Shown here one piece after another: positions 11,934-22,812 of a stretch of 64,000 bases of DNA. The stretch comes from Cylindrotheca closterium (taxonomy: Eukaryota; Bacillariophyta; Bacillariophyceae; Bacillariales; Bacillariaceae). The notes under the pieces are model-generated. The model was not told the DNA's origin. It saw only the letters and a list, made by a program, of their open reading frames with translations, and ran no database searches. Both the position numbers and the translations under genes were made by a program. The first letter of the stretch is position 1, and each line of letters opens with the position of its first letter. The stretch spans positions 62,001-126,000 of the forward strand of contig CAKOGP040001958.1 of NCBI GenBank assembly GCA_933822405.4, in the 5' to 3' direction.

Positions 11934-12926
11934 TCATTCATGATTTCCTTTCAGCAGCTTTTGAGTGTACTCGTATACGACAAAAATGAATCCATGTCCT
12001 GGTGCTGCCCGCATCACCGTCACTCCCCATCCACGGTACAAGCCTCGAATTCCTTGTTGCTTGTAAATGGTGGCAAAGGTTTTGAGCATTCCACTACTTT
12101 CTGTGCCATTTTTCCCTGTACTGGTAGTAGTAGTTTGAATCATGGACTTGACCGTGTCGGCTGGATAAAATGCCGTCCAGTATCCCGCTCCGGCCATGGC
12201 ACCTCCCAACCAATGGGCTGCGGGGCTGAGATCCGCCTTGGTCCCCCCCTCTGGGATCATGGAATGACAAATCGTCTCGTACGTTCCAAACCAGACAAAG
12301 TTGCCGGGGACTTCCCTGGCCAAAGTTGATACGTTGCCCCGGTAGAGTCCCCGGAAGAGACCTTCATTTTTGATGGTTTGGACCATGACATCAATCGGGC
12401 CCTTGTACTGTGTAAATCGTGGTGGTCCAGCTGCTGATGCTGCAGCGGCTCCACCCACGGCGGCAACGGCGGCTGCTTCGGCGGCAATTTGCACTTGCAA
12501 TCGACACTTGATCAATTCCACAGGCGTATTCACCAAGGGTACCAAGACTCCAGCGCCACCTCCCGCCAAGGCCAATTCGAATATGCTCAATTGTTTGCCA
12601 TCCGAGGACGAGGAGGACGAGGAGGACTCGCCCAAGAATGCCTTGCAATGACTGTATCCCCAAAAGCAGATTGCATTTTCTGCCATGCTGCCCAAGAGCG
12701 GTGACGAAATGCCTCTGTACAAGGACATGAAACCAGCTTCCGAACGGGCCGTGGATTCCAAACAATGCCAGGCATTTCGGTAGGTGGGGGATTCCGTGGA
12801 TTGGGTTTGCAACAGGACTTTGACGGTATCAAAAGGATGATCCAATACTTTGACCACAAATCCAGCAGTAGTTCCAGCAATAAAGTCCTTGGTTGGTTCG
12901 GACAGATTGTAAAGATAGTTCATCAT
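11934..12926 (-). CDS. Mitochondrial carrier family (SLC25) protein, ornithine/acylcarnitine-like
   Basis: Single-exon gene of 330 aa. It has the three-fold carrier repeat, with signature motifs HPFDTVK (about residue 30), TPVELIKCRLQVQ (about 133) and YPADTVKSMIQ (about 256). Each is followed by the family's second element, such as SLYRG, GLYRG and GLYRGWG. Members of this family exchange metabolites across the mitochondrial inner membrane. The second motif and the REVPG segment resemble the basic amino-acid (ornithine) and carnitine/acylcarnitine branch. The exact substrate cannot be decided from sequence alone. Oddities are a run of eight Ser and an Ala-rich insert (AEAAAVAAVGGAAAASAA) in matrix loops, both from repetitive codons. 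Two ATGs stand in tandem at 12926 and 12923. The gene is divergent from the ABCF gene, with a 600-bp shared upstream region. Confidence 0.9.
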   Translation of the reverse strand: MMNYLYNLSEPTKDFIAGTTAGFVVKVLDHPFDTVKVLLQTQSTESPTYRNAWHCLESTARSEAGFMSLYRGISSPLLGSMAENAICFWGYSHCKAFLGESSSSSSSSDGKQLSIFELALAGGGAGVLVPLVNTPVELIKCRLQVQIAAEAAAVAAVGGAAAASAAGPPRFTQYKGPIDVMVQTIKNEGLFRGLYRGNVSTLAREVPGNFVWFGTYETICHSMIPEGGTKADLSPAAHWLGGAMAGAGYWTAFYPADTVKSMIQTTTTSTGKNGTESSGMLKTFATIYKQQGIRGLYRGWGVTVMRAAPGHGFIFVVYEYTQKLLKGNHE

Positions 12927-13525
12927 GTTTGGAATGAAAGGCGTATGTGCACAGGTGTTGACGTTGACGTTGACGTTGACGTTGACGTTGACGTTGACGT
13001 TGGCACAGGGAATGATTAAATTGATTAACTGACTGATTGGTTAACTGATTGATTGATCGTTTGTGGTATGAAGAGTGCAACACAACTTTTCACTAGCTTG
13101 AATGCCCCTTTGTGATTGTTCTCGGTGAGAATATATTTATAAACAAAAGATACTTTTGTCAGTCACACTAGTAAGAAGGTAAATGAGTTGGTTCAGGTCA
13201 ATCTTGTCTTTAGTGAGATGCTGATGTCATCGTCATTCGCTATCATCTTTTTTCTTCCTTTTTGTTCTATTTTCAAATTCCGATCGTCTGGTCGACGACT
13301 CCTGCGACTTCAGCAATGCATCTCGCTCGTTCATCAGTCAGTCCTTCCTTCACCAGTCGTTTTGCTGACCAAAGAAAAAACAAATGCGCTCTTGCACGCG
13401 GCACACGTTTGAAGCGTAAAACGTACGAACGTTTCGCTGGAAAAGAAAGCAAACATCATTCATTCATTCATTCATTCATCCACTATATATTAGGTACAGT
13501 AACATTTAAAACAAGAAAGAAAACA
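12927..13525. promoter_or_regulatory. Shared upstream region of the divergent carrier and ABCF genes
   Basis: About 600 bp separates the two divergent start codons (12926 minus, 13526 plus), so it presumably contains both promoters and 5' UTRs. It contains a hexanucleotide repeat near the carrier start and a CATT run (about 13458-13479) shortly upstream of the ABCF start. The frame upstream of 13526 is open back to about 13262, but that segment has no family similarity. No specific factor site is claimed. Confidence 0.45.
12957..13001. repeat. (GTTGAC)n microsatellite
   Basis: About 7.5 copies of the hexamer GTTGAC in tandem, immediately upstream of the mitochondrial carrier start codon at 12926. 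In minus-strand orientation it would lie in the 5' UTR or core promoter of that gene. A repeat of this kind can vary in length between alleles. Confidence 0.9.
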
Positions 13526-16500
13526 ATGGGACGCAAAAAGAGAGGAGGCAAAAAGGGCCGGAACGACGATTGGTCGGACGATGAGGCGGACGATAAACCT
13601 GCTGCTGCTGCTGCTGCAGGAAAAGCCGAACCACAACAGCCACAACAATCCCGCAAAGCCAAGCGTGCCGCCAAACAACAAGCCAAAAAAGCAAATAAAA
13701 AACAACAAGATTCGGACGACGAAGAAGAAGATGACATTGCCCTCTTATTGGGAGGGGGAGCTGCAGCTGCTGTTGATAGTGATGAGGATGACAGTGATGA
13801 CGACGACGATGAAATGATGATGCCACCGGTTGGTGGTAAAGGAGGACGCGGTGGTGGAAAAGGAGGAGGAGTTCGCAATAATAATAAGAAGAATAAGAAT
13901 AACAAGCCGGCTCCTATGGACGACGACGACGACGACTCGGAAGAAGAAGAGGTCCCACAAGCTGCCAAAAAGCAACAGAATGCTTTTGCCTTGGCGGCGG
14001 CGGACGATGACGACAGTGACGAGGATCTTGATAACTTTGACGAGGAAGAAGAAGATGATGATGATGAATCCGAAGTGGAACAAATCACATTCAAGATTAT
14101 AGACGAGCCAAAGAAAAAGAACAAAAAGGAAAAGAAGGAGAAGAAAGAAAAGAAAGAGAAAAAGGAAAAGAAGGCCAAGAAGGATAAGAAGAACAAAAAG
14201 GACAAGGGCGACGTGTCCCCTGACGATTCCGAGGAGGAAAAGGCGGAAGAACCAAAGCCTGAAGAACCAAAGAAAAAGTCCAAATTCGAGTTGCAAATGG
14301 AGGCTGCCATGAAAAAGAAGGAAGAAGAAGAAGCGGCCGAGAAAGCATCAGGTGCTGCTGCCGAAAAGAAGAAGGAACCTATACCAGAGACTCCTAATCA
14401 ACTTGCTGAAGAAATGGATGACATGAACATTGAAGATAATGTGACTGAGGCTGACAGTGATATCATGTATGGACATGGAGATGATGTTTGGACCGATAAG
14501 AGTCACGCCATGAAGGAATCCGAAAACCAACAAGATGATGGTATCGACAATGTAAGAATATGTGTGCGCCATAACACAACTCTAATGTTGGAAAGATGAT
14601 GACAGTGAATGGCACGGAATATACGTCTCTTACTTTTTGGGTTCATTCTCTTTACCTTTCTCTTACTTGTAGATGATGTATGGACCAAACGGAAAGAAAT
14701 TGAGTAACAAGGAACGCAAGCGGCTCAAGAAGGAACAGGAAGCTGCCGCTCGTGCCGCGGAATACGAAGCAGTCGCCGCCAAGAATTCCCGGGAAGGGGC
14801 CCAATTTGCCTGTTCCCAAACCGCCGTCAATGAAAAGGATCCCCAATGGGAAAACTCCTTGGATATCAATATTCCAAATTTTTCCATTTCGGCTGCCGGA
14901 AAGATTCTTTTCAAGGATGCTGCTTTGACCATTGGTCATGGACGACGATATGGGCTGGTGGGAGCCAATGGAAGAGGAAAGTCCACACTATTGAAAATGA
15001 TTCATTCCAAAGACTTGATGCTACCACCCCGAATCGATTTCTTGTACGTTGAACAGGAAGTTGTCGCCGATAATACTCCTGCTGTAGATGCCGTCCTCAA
15101 GGCAGACAAGCGTCGTTGGGACCTCATGGAGGAAGAAAGGCAATTGATGAAAAAGGTTGACGCTGGCGATGAATCCAATGCCGTGATTGAACGATTGGGT
15201 GTAGTCGTGGAAGAATTGACCAACATGGGGGCGGATTCCATGGAAGCCAAGGCCCGAAGGATTCTTTACGGTTTGGGATTCACAGTGGATATGCAAACCA
15301 AGCCAACCAAGATGTTTAGTGGCGGTTGGAGAATGAGAATTTCGTTGGCTCGTGCTCTCTTTGTGGAACCAACCTTGCTCATGTTGGATGAACCTACAAA
15401 TCACTTGGTAAGTGTGGAATCTGTGCTATTAGGATGGGACTCTGTTGTTGCTCTCTTATAAATAACATCTCACTGACATTGGCTCTTTGGTTTGTATGAC
15501 ATTGACTCTTTGGTTTGTATAGGATTTGAATGCCGTCATTTGGTTGGATGAATACCTACAGACCTGGAAGAAGACACTATTGGTTGTTTCCCACGATCAA
15601 GATTTCTTGAACAGCGTGTGTCAAGAGATCCTTCACATTGAAGACTTGAAGCTCATTTCCTACAAGGGCAACTACGATAGTTTCAAGAAGGCAGAGAAGG
15701 AGCGTCTGAAGCAACAAGTCAAGGCTTGGGAAAAGCAAGAGAAGCGACTACGAGAACTCAAGCGTTCCGGACAAAGTAAGGCCAAGGCCCAAGAAACAGT
15801 CAAGAAGAACGCCAAGCGTGAATCTGGTGCCAGGAGTCAAAAGAAAAAGAACCAAGCAATTGCTGCTGGAACTGAGGCTGCTGAAATTACCGAACTGATC
15901 AAGCGACCCAAGGAATACACAGTCAAGCTTGAGTTCTCGGAAGTTCCTGAAATTGGTCGCCCGGTCATGGAAGTCAACAATGTGCATTTCCGATATTCAC
16001 CAAAACACCCCGTCATTTTCGAAAAGGTTGACTTTGGAATCGATATGGACAGCCGAATTTGTGTGGTTGGGCCCAATGGAGCTGGTAAATCGACACTGCT
16101 GAAGCTGTTGACGGGCGAAGTCAATGCTACCAATGGAGATGTCAGGCGAAATCCCAGATTGAGAATGGGCATTTACAACCAGCACTTTGTTGACCGTCTT
16201 CCAATGGGCAAGACTCCAGTGGAACACTTGCGTGATCGATTCGAAGACTTGGATTACCAAACTACCCGAAACCGATTGGGAAAGTATGGATTGGAAGGAC
16301 ATGCTCATGAAGTTGTCATGAGAGATTTATCTGGTGGGCAAAAGGCTCGTGTTGTATTTGTGGAATTGAGTTTGCAAATGCCACACATTTTGCTTTTGGA
16401 TGAACCGACCAATAACTTGGATATCGAGACGATTGATGCGCTGTGTGATGCCATCAATGAGTTCAACGGAGGTATTGTTGTTGTAACGCACGATCAGCGG

Positions 16501-16713
16501 CTGATCGAAGAATGTGACTGTACGCTTTGGGTTGTCGAGAAGCAAGGAGTTACTCCATGGGAGGCAGGTTTCGATGATTACAAGGAGACAATCTTGCGGC
16601 AGTTGGAGGAAGAAGTCGAGAAGGAGGCACAAGCCCGACAAAAGAAGCTGGCAGCAGCTGCTGAAGTCAAGGCGGAGAAACTTGCCAGACTCAAGAAGCT
16701 TAAGAAGAAGTAA
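13526..16713 (+). CDS. ABCF1/GCN20-type twin-ATPase, translation factor
   Basis: Three inferred exons (13526-14551, 14673-15407, 15523-16713) join in phase to 983 aa. ABCF proteins lack membrane domains and act on ribosomes or initiation factors. The ATG at 13526 ([15 protein letters not shown]) is chosen because the upstream open frame looks non-coding. Residues 1-340 are a highly charged tail with poly-acidic, poly-Lys (KKEKKEKK) and Ala/Gln stretches, as in animal ABCF1/ABC50, whose N-terminus binds eIF2. Then come two ABC ATPases. The first has Walker [10 protein letters not shown], signature FSGGWRMR and Walker [12 protein letters not shown]. The second has [17 protein letters not shown] and [11 protein letters not shown]. 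The two are separated by a Lys-rich linker. Intron 2 interrupts the first ATPase right after the Walker B motif. Confidence 0.93.
15475..15520. repeat. 23-bp tandem duplication at the end of ABCF intron 2
   Basis: The segment GACATTGGCTCTTTGGTTTGTAT (15475-15497) is repeated with one change at 15498-15520, directly before the acceptor AG at 15521-15522. The two pyrimidine-rich tracts lie next to each other. Only the second is followed by AG, so splicing should use the downstream copy. Confidence 0.8.
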
Positions 16714-16865
16714 AAACTTGTTTATAAAACGATTAAAAGTGGCATCCTGGGATCACTGATTGCCAGTTGGTTTCCCTTATTTTCGGGCATTATGTACCTA
16801 TTATTCTGTATGTTGTTCCTGTTGTATTTTCGATTCGGCAGGCGTGACTGATCGTGACGTCATTG

Positions 16866-18251
16866 ATGATGGCCTGGTTGACGCATTCGACCAAAAGTGT
16901 CAACGCCATTGACACCAATCTTCTCGATGCGTTGTGCATATCCATCAACTTTGAGAAGTGCTGGAGGATATTAGAAAACCAAGGCCACAAAATTCCAGAA
17001 CCCATCGCCGAAACATTCCAATACAATACCATGTTATCCAAGACTAACCTCGTCTCAAACTCACTACGCCGTCGCTTCCTCCAAATTCGCAGTGGAAGCA
17101 GCAGGACGGCAATGCTTTCATGGTATCCTCATGAAAGCAACGGGGACGACTTTGATGGATTTACCAAAGAGCAGATTCAAGAGACTATGTTGATGATGCT
17201 TCAGAAGCCTGAAACGTCGACAGGGTTTGTCCCGTCGGCCGAAATGCATTTGTCCAACACTAGGAGCATTATAGCTGATGACGAAAACAAGATGGACGAC
17301 TTTGATGGATTCACCAAAGAACAAATACAAGAGGCAATGCTTATGATGCTTCAGAAGCCCGAAACGTTGACCGGATTTGTTCCGTCGGCCGAAATGTTAT
17401 CATCCAACAATGATAACGCAATTCCTGACGAGGAAAGCAACATCGACTTCGGATTTACCAAAGAACAAATCCAAGAGGCTAGTATGCTGCTAATGCTACA
17501 GAAGCCCGAAACTTCGACCGGATTTGTTCCGTCGGCCGAAATGTTATCATCCAACAATGATAACGCAATTCCTGACGAGGAAAGCAACATCGACTTCGGA
17601 TTTACCAAAGAACAAATCCAAGAGGCTAGTATGCTGCTAATACTACAGAAGCCCGAAACGTCGACCGGATTTGTTCCGTCGGCCGAAATGCTATCGTGTA
17701 ACGCTAGTAACGCTACTGGTGACGTTGATATCGCGACAGCTAACCAAACCACATCTGACCTCCTTGCCATGCTTTCGCTCGCGTCCAGCCCAGAATCGGC
17801 AATTGGTGTCAACCACTGTTCTGAGTACTTGAATGCCGAAATGAAGAAGCAAATGAGCACTCAATACGAGAATTCATTGCCCAAGACCCTATCTGAAGCC
17901 TTGAGCGATCCCAGGCCGATTGTTGTTACTTCGGCGGCTTCACCTTTTGAAGTTGTTGACGTCAATGAAGCATGGGTGGGACTCTGTGGATTTTCCAGAG
18001 AAGAAGCCAAGAATCGAAATTTGGGACAATTGCTGAATGGACCCGAGACAGATGTATCGTTGGCACGAGAAATGGTGGCCAACTTACGCCGCGAACACTA
18101 CAGTCGTGCGATCCTTTCCAACTACACTAAGACAGGACGCAGGTTCGAGAATCGTGTACAAGTCGGAACCCTGTCATCCGACAACGGTGAGAGTATTGAA
18201 TACTTTGTTGGATTGCTGGAAGAGATCCCTCAAGCACAGCAATCCATGTAA
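16866..18251 (+). CDS. Tandem-repeat protein with C-terminal LOV-like PAS domain
   Basis: Single long exon of 461 aa starting at the ATG at 16866. An upstream exon cannot be excluded. Residues 94-290 contain four copies of a 49-50 residue unit built around FTKEQIQEA, LQKPET and TGFVPSAEM. The last about 115 residues form a PAS domain that matches the LOV subclass in order. It has NEAWVGLCGFSREEAKNRN, then LGQLLNGPETD, then NYTKTGRRFENRVQVG and a final GLLEE strand. The LOV hallmark GPETD is kept. The adjacent NCRFLQ segment, with the Cys that forms the flavin photo-adduct, is replaced by NLGQLL. A conventional LOV photocycle is therefore not expected. No output domain is present. Possible roles are a sensor or adaptor through PAS and the repeats; this is unproven. 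It starts 152 bp after the ABCF stop on the same strand. Confidence 0.75.
   Translation: MMAWLTHSTKSVNAIDTNLLDALCISINFEKCWRILENQGHKIPEPIAETFQYNTMLSKTNLVSNSLRRRFLQIRSGSSRTAMLSWYPHESNGDDFDGFTKEQIQETMLMMLQKPETSTGFVPSAEMHLSNTRSIIADDENKMDDFDGFTKEQIQEAMLMMLQKPETLTGFVPSAEMLSSNNDNAIPDEESNIDFGFTKEQIQEASMLLMLQKPETSTGFVPSAEMLSSNNDNAIPDEESNIDFGFTKEQIQEASMLLILQKPETSTGFVPSAEMLSCNASNATGDVDIATANQTTSDLLAMLSLASSPESAIGVNHCSEYLNAEMKKQMSTQYENSLPKTLSEALSDPRPIVVTSAASPFEVVDVNEAWVGLCGFSREEAKNRNLGQLLNGPETDVSLAREMVANLRREHYSRAILSNYTKTGRRFENRVQVGTLSSDNGESIEYFVGLLEEIPQAQQSM
17145..17738 (+). repeat. Four in-frame 147-150 bp coding repeats
   Basis: Units start at about 17145, 17295, 17445 and 17592. Each encodes the DGFTKEQIQEA...TGFVPSAEM module. 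The third and fourth units are nearly identical at the DNA level (147-bp period), while the first two have drifted. This points to a recent duplication of the last unit within the gene. Confidence 0.9.
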
Positions 18252-18383
18252 TTGGGAGGGCGAAAGCATACGAGGAACATAGATACACTTAGAGCAGCAC
18301 ACACGGTAACACATAAATTACATCCATTTAGATCACTATGAATGAGTATTCAAACATATTTTCAATCATTCCCCCCACAACTT

Positions 18384-20545
18384 TTAACCAATGTTATCAT
18401 TCTGCGCCAGCATCTGAATCGTTTCCATGGACTTTAGTTCAGAGTCAGCATTCTCAACGTCACGTTGTGCAGCCATCTTTTCTTCGACCAAGGCTTCCAT
18501 GATAAATTGCAAACTGCTCTGTTCCTCCTCTTTCGATTGTATTTGATCTTGAGTGTAAACCGAACTCATGTTCTCGGAGCCAGAACCGGCGCTTTCTAAT
18601 CTCTTAACATCTTTTTCTGCCCTTCTCAGCTCTGCCTGAAGCTCGGCAATCTTTTCCTTTAACCGATGCACCTTCTCTCGCTTTTCGGACAATTTGCGTT
18701 CGTTCGTAGGCGGTGCACTTGAACCACCCTGCATTCGATCATGCATCGCCTTCACTTCTTCCTTATTGTCCTCAATTTGATTTTTCATTTGCGCAATCTC
18801 GTTATCCTTTGTCTCGACAGCACGCTTCTTGCGTTCCAAGTCGTCGCGCAATGCTCGAATTTCCCCATCCATTCCAGCCGAGAGGCTCTGATTGGATGGA
18901 CGTCCTTGAGAACTTGCAGTGCTAGTTCGTTCTACCATACTCGCAGAGGTAGTTGGTGGGGCTGGAGCTACAGTGCCGGTGTGATCTACCATACTTGAGG
19001 TGGTAACTGGTGCGGACGGTTCGACCATTTGCACTGGCGATCCGTGAACAATTGGTGGACTCACGTTTGGCATTGGCATCGGGCTACGAGATCGAGAAGG
19101 GGAATTGGTAGTTGCTGGACTGACACTCCTTGATGGGTTGAAGCCCGCAGTGGACCTTGGTGCCATGAACTCTTCGCTCGAATCGGAAACTACTAAGGAC
19201 TGAGTCGCCATCTTGGTGTCATTTGAGACACCCCCATCTGAGCGACTTTCCCTGTACTTCTTCGAGTCTCGACGAGAGTCATTTTTACTGCTTCGCCCAG
19301 TGGTTCTTCTTCCTCTCAACGATCCCTCCTTTTCACCAGCATCCGTGCTTCTCCTTCCTCGTGATGACCCCTCCTTCTCGCCATCCGTGCTTCTCCTTCC
19401 CCGTGACGCTCCTTCGCTGTACTTTCCTGGACTCTTCGCTCTTGTCGATCCTCTAGATGAGTGCTTTCCAGGACTTTTTGGCACTTCTGTGGTACTGCTG
19501 GAGTACTTTCCTAGACTCGAAGACCGCATTTTGAACTTTCCAGGACTTGCGGGCGCTTCATCTGTGCTGCCAGAGTACTTTCCTGGACTCGAAGACCGCA
19601 TCTTATACTTTCCTGGACTTGACCCTCGTAATTTTGTCCTGCTCTTAAGCGCACCAAATACGCTCACGGATGATCTCTTTCGCTGCAATGCGGCTACAAT
19701 TTCCACTTTTGAAGGATTGGTGCTGTCATTTGCCAATTCGATCGGGGTCTTTTGGGCGGAATCCTTCATCATGGCAGCACGCCGTTCCACCTCCATCAGC
19801 ACATGGACCTGATCAGCGTCCTCGGCAATAATGGCAAGGTAGTGCAACGGTGTTCTACCAAACTTCCTGTCTTGATGCCGGCAGGACGCAGTATTGGCGT
19901 GGGTCACAGCTTCAAGAACGGCAGGGGAAGCATTCGCAATACATGCCCAGTGCAGAGCAGTCCGATCACCCTGGCGATCAGTATTGGATGCACCTGCAGG
20001 GAAAGCTTTTATCATTTTTTCCACCACCTCCAACTGTAGGCATAAAAGAGAGATAGAGATAGAGCCAAGGAGAGTCGTCAGCGACATCAAAGCAGTGAAA
20101 TCAGCAAAGCACGAAAACGTAGATGCTGCCTTACCGGTGGATCTTTAATAACCACCAGGTGAAGTGGATTACTTTCAGTCGTTTGTCCTTTCAAAGACAC
20201 TTGAGCATTTTTGCTAGCCACCTTTGGGTCTTGATCGAGGATCTTCAGAACGGCAGCCCAATCATTGTAATTAATGGCCGCTACAAGATCATTCACGGAG
20301 AACCGCTTTCGCGAGGAGGATGTGCTTGGCGACGTTCGGGCACTAGGTATATTTGGCGAAATGCTCATTCTGATACCGCTGGGAGGCGCTGGCGGTGGAA
20401 TGCCCATGCCCGGAAGAGCCATGTCTGGGGTGCCTGTAGCAGAACTCTTTGGTTTGAACCACATTGCATCGTCGTCATCACTCATGTTTGGTGCGTCTGG
20501 AAGGTCGTCATCGCCACCCTTTCTGTCTTTTTTCTTTCGAAACAT
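18384..20545 (-). CDS. Ankyrin-repeat protein with SPGK repeats and coiled coil
   Basis: Two inferred exons (20545-20135, 20033-18384) join in phase to 686 aa. The start is the ATG at 20545 (MFRKKKDRKGG). The N-terminal 70 residues are acidic and Pro-rich. Residues about 75-240 form an ankyrin-type region with RTALHWACIANASPAVLEAV and FGRTPLHYLAIIAEDADQV. Next comes a basic, Ser-rich stretch with repeated SSPGKYKMR or SPGKYS units and GRRST units, which resemble kinase target sites. The last about 170 residues form a heptad-rich coiled coil (ERKKRAVETKDNEIAQMKNQ, then KIAELQAELRRAEKD). Ankyrin-plus-coiled-coil proteins are usually scaffolds. No enzyme domain is visible and the specific role is unknown. 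It is convergent with the LOV-like gene, with 132 bp between the stops. Confidence 0.8.
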
Positions 20546-21002
20546 TGACAATTGTTAGACTTTCTTGGGATGCCAAGTAGTGCTGGTTCTATTGTAAATC
20601 AACTCGTCTCGTAAGACGTGAAATGTCGTTGGTGCAGTTCTGCGCTATTGCAAGGTAATACTGACGTATGTGTGAGTCGGTAGTCCTCTTGTCAGGTGAT
20701 ACTACGATGCAGTTATCTTGCCAATTGATGCTATTCTGTTATGAAAGGATACTGTTTCGATGAGTCCTGTTTCAACCTGACATGTCTGTCTCATCTGAGA
20801 GAACCCTGGATTTTTTATCGCAAAACAAATGTAGCGAGCGAAACATGTCGTAGTTATGTCGCTACCAGGACTTCCATTTATCGGCTTTTTGTTTTCAGAC
20901 TTGATTAATAAAATTTCATATGTACATTTGGACGCCCTGGTGCCTGCAAATTGGTGAACGGAAACATCGTCGGAACTCGGAACCTCAAATATTGATTACA
21001 AC
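20546..21002. other. Spacer between divergent genes
   Basis: About 460 bp lies between the ankyrin gene start (minus) and the start of the membrane-anchored unknown gene (plus). It probably contains both promoters. No open reading frame of note, RNA gene or repeat was seen. Confidence 0.5.
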
Positions 21003-21966
21003 ATGAAGCGTTTCAGATCACCAACAAGATATCGTTTGCTAATGCAACGTCCTAGCAATGGGCCGAGGGTACCGGTAGTGTTGAATCGAAGATTAATTCT
21101 TGCATCATCTATTTTGCTATCATTCGTCTTTGGATTATCTCGCTTTCAATCAGGAGAAAAAACAATGGGCCAACACCTGGTGACTCCACCAGGGATGGCC
21201 TGTGATCCTCCTCATGTCGAGTACCGATTGGATTCTAACATCTCAAGTTCTAGCAATGGGGTGCTGCGATATGCCGCTTACCACAAAGTGATGCAAAACG
21301 ATCAAAGTGATCCGTCCATGGTGCCTCTGACAATAGAAGGCTGGACAAACTACATGATGGGGGACCATGCAAACAAGCTGTCCATGGAACTGACGAATTT
21401 GATCAAGGCATGTCATTGATGTCGGCGTATGATATTTGGACTATCATGATCAAGCTTATCGTATACATTTTCGCTCTCTTACACTTGTCCAACCGCAGGC
21501 TTGTTCATTTCCGGCGTTCCGTTTTGAAACCAAAGGGACAACTGAAGGGAATATAAACAGCGTTCATTTTGAGTTTGCTCTTGTCAATGATAATAGCCTA
21601 TACAACTTTGCTTCTGTCGCCGATCCATATACCTTTGCCGATCAGCTTGTACGCTGTCCCGAGGATCCTCATACCTGTGTCTTCACCAATCTTGGCGGTG
21701 ACGCTAAGTTGGTGTCGCCCAAAAATGAGGGAAATGGAGACAAGGATCGTTATGGCCACATTGCTGCTTTTCTCCGCAAGGCTCCAACAGAACAAATTCA
21801 ATCGGTGTGGAAAACAGTGGCGGAAACCTACAGGGATCAGCTGCGAGCTCAATCACCCCAACCTGTTTGGTTCTCTGCAGCCGGTGGTGGGGTAGCATGG
21901 CTGCATTTTAGATTCGATCGACGGCCCAAATACTACCATTACACACCCTTCAAGCAGACATTCTGA
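21003..21966 (+). CDS. Unrecognised membrane-anchored protein, full-length copy
   Basis: Two exons (21003-21407, 21499-21966) join in phase to 290 aa. The function is not recognised. A single hydrophobic segment at about residues 29-47 (RLILASSILLSFVFGLSRF), behind a basic N-terminus, suggests a type II anchor or uncleaved signal. The rest is soluble. It has motifs shared by all three copies in the window, such as ADPYTFADQLVRCPEDPHTC and AAGGGVAWLHFRFDRRPKYY. The intron appears to be GC-AG: the exon reads AAG, then GCATGT, and the only in-frame join to ACSFPAFRFE uses this site before a stop codon. It lies 846 bp upstream of the first Na+/phosphate cotransporter. Truncated copies precede the other two transporters, so gene and transporter were duplicated as a unit. 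Confidence 0.75.
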
Positions 21967-22812
21967 AAGACAATTTCCTGGTCAGTACTACAGAACAATT
22001 GTAGGAACGAGAAGGCCGCACGTGTTGTCAAGAACGAAGATGCAGCACTAGAATGGAGCAAATGTACCAAACGAGGCGGACTGCCAATATGTATTTTCTG
22101 GTGAAAGATGACGGAATGGTCATCTCGAACGGTCAAGAAGTTGCTAAAGAACAGCACGGCCGAAAAATGAGAGTGCCCATTTTCAGGCGAGAAGGAACAA
22201 GATTGATCTGAGAAGCAGAAAAAATGAAGACTCTGGTGATTGTCACGCAGTTCGACACGCTGATTGTTGTGTCTTGCAATGATCGATACTCCTAATTTCT
22301 TTCTTTTCCACCGGATGAATTGCAGCCCTTGGACACCACAATTGCTTTGGATTGCTTCCTCGTTCACACTATCTTGGAAGTTACCTATTCCTATTCCAAG
22401 CAACACCGTCGCGCCTCGACCACCACCAGGAACTTGCGCTTTCTTCCACCCACAAAAATCAACGACTGGCTCAGTCACACTATTCTGAAAGTTCGGTAAC
22501 TTCTCGCCTATTTACAGTATGAAGACTCTGCTTCGATTAGCATACTGGTACCGGATACAGATTTAATCGGGTGAAAATTTGTATTGGGGACGTACCTATT
22601 TATGCTCTTCAGTCTGCCACATCAGCGACTATTTATGGAGCTGACGTGGATCTCCAGGAAGATTCATCTCGACTTATATAGAATCATTTTGGAGATTCAT
22701 TCGCGACCGCAATTTCTCTATGACGAGGTCCACATCAGTCTTGCAAAAAATTGGAATTGCTTTCCCCCACCGTCCCACATTTTAAACAAATTCCAGTTTT
22801 TCAAATCTAATC
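21967..22812 (+). promoter_or_regulatory. Upstream region of Na+/phosphate cotransporter copy 1
   Basis: About 850 bp between the unknown gene and the ATG of the first cotransporter. The same sequence occurs upstream of the second copy (25712-26557) almost unchanged. Only diverged blocks remain upstream of the third, for example CTGCCACATCAG and GACGAGGTCCAC near the start. Those blocks conserved in all three are the best candidates for promoter elements. Small open frames here have no recognisable product. Confidence 0.45.

Noticed and set aside
13483..14310. 275-codon antisense frame rich in Ser and Phe
   Set aside because: It is the reverse strand of the poly-Lys/poly-Asp tail of the ABCF protein. 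The composition explains the lack of stops.
19213..19812. 199-codon plus-strand frame
   Set aside because: It is antisense to the SPGK/GRRST repeats of the ankyrin gene. Its apparent repeats (LLPRDDPSF, EYFPGLEDR) are mirror images of those.
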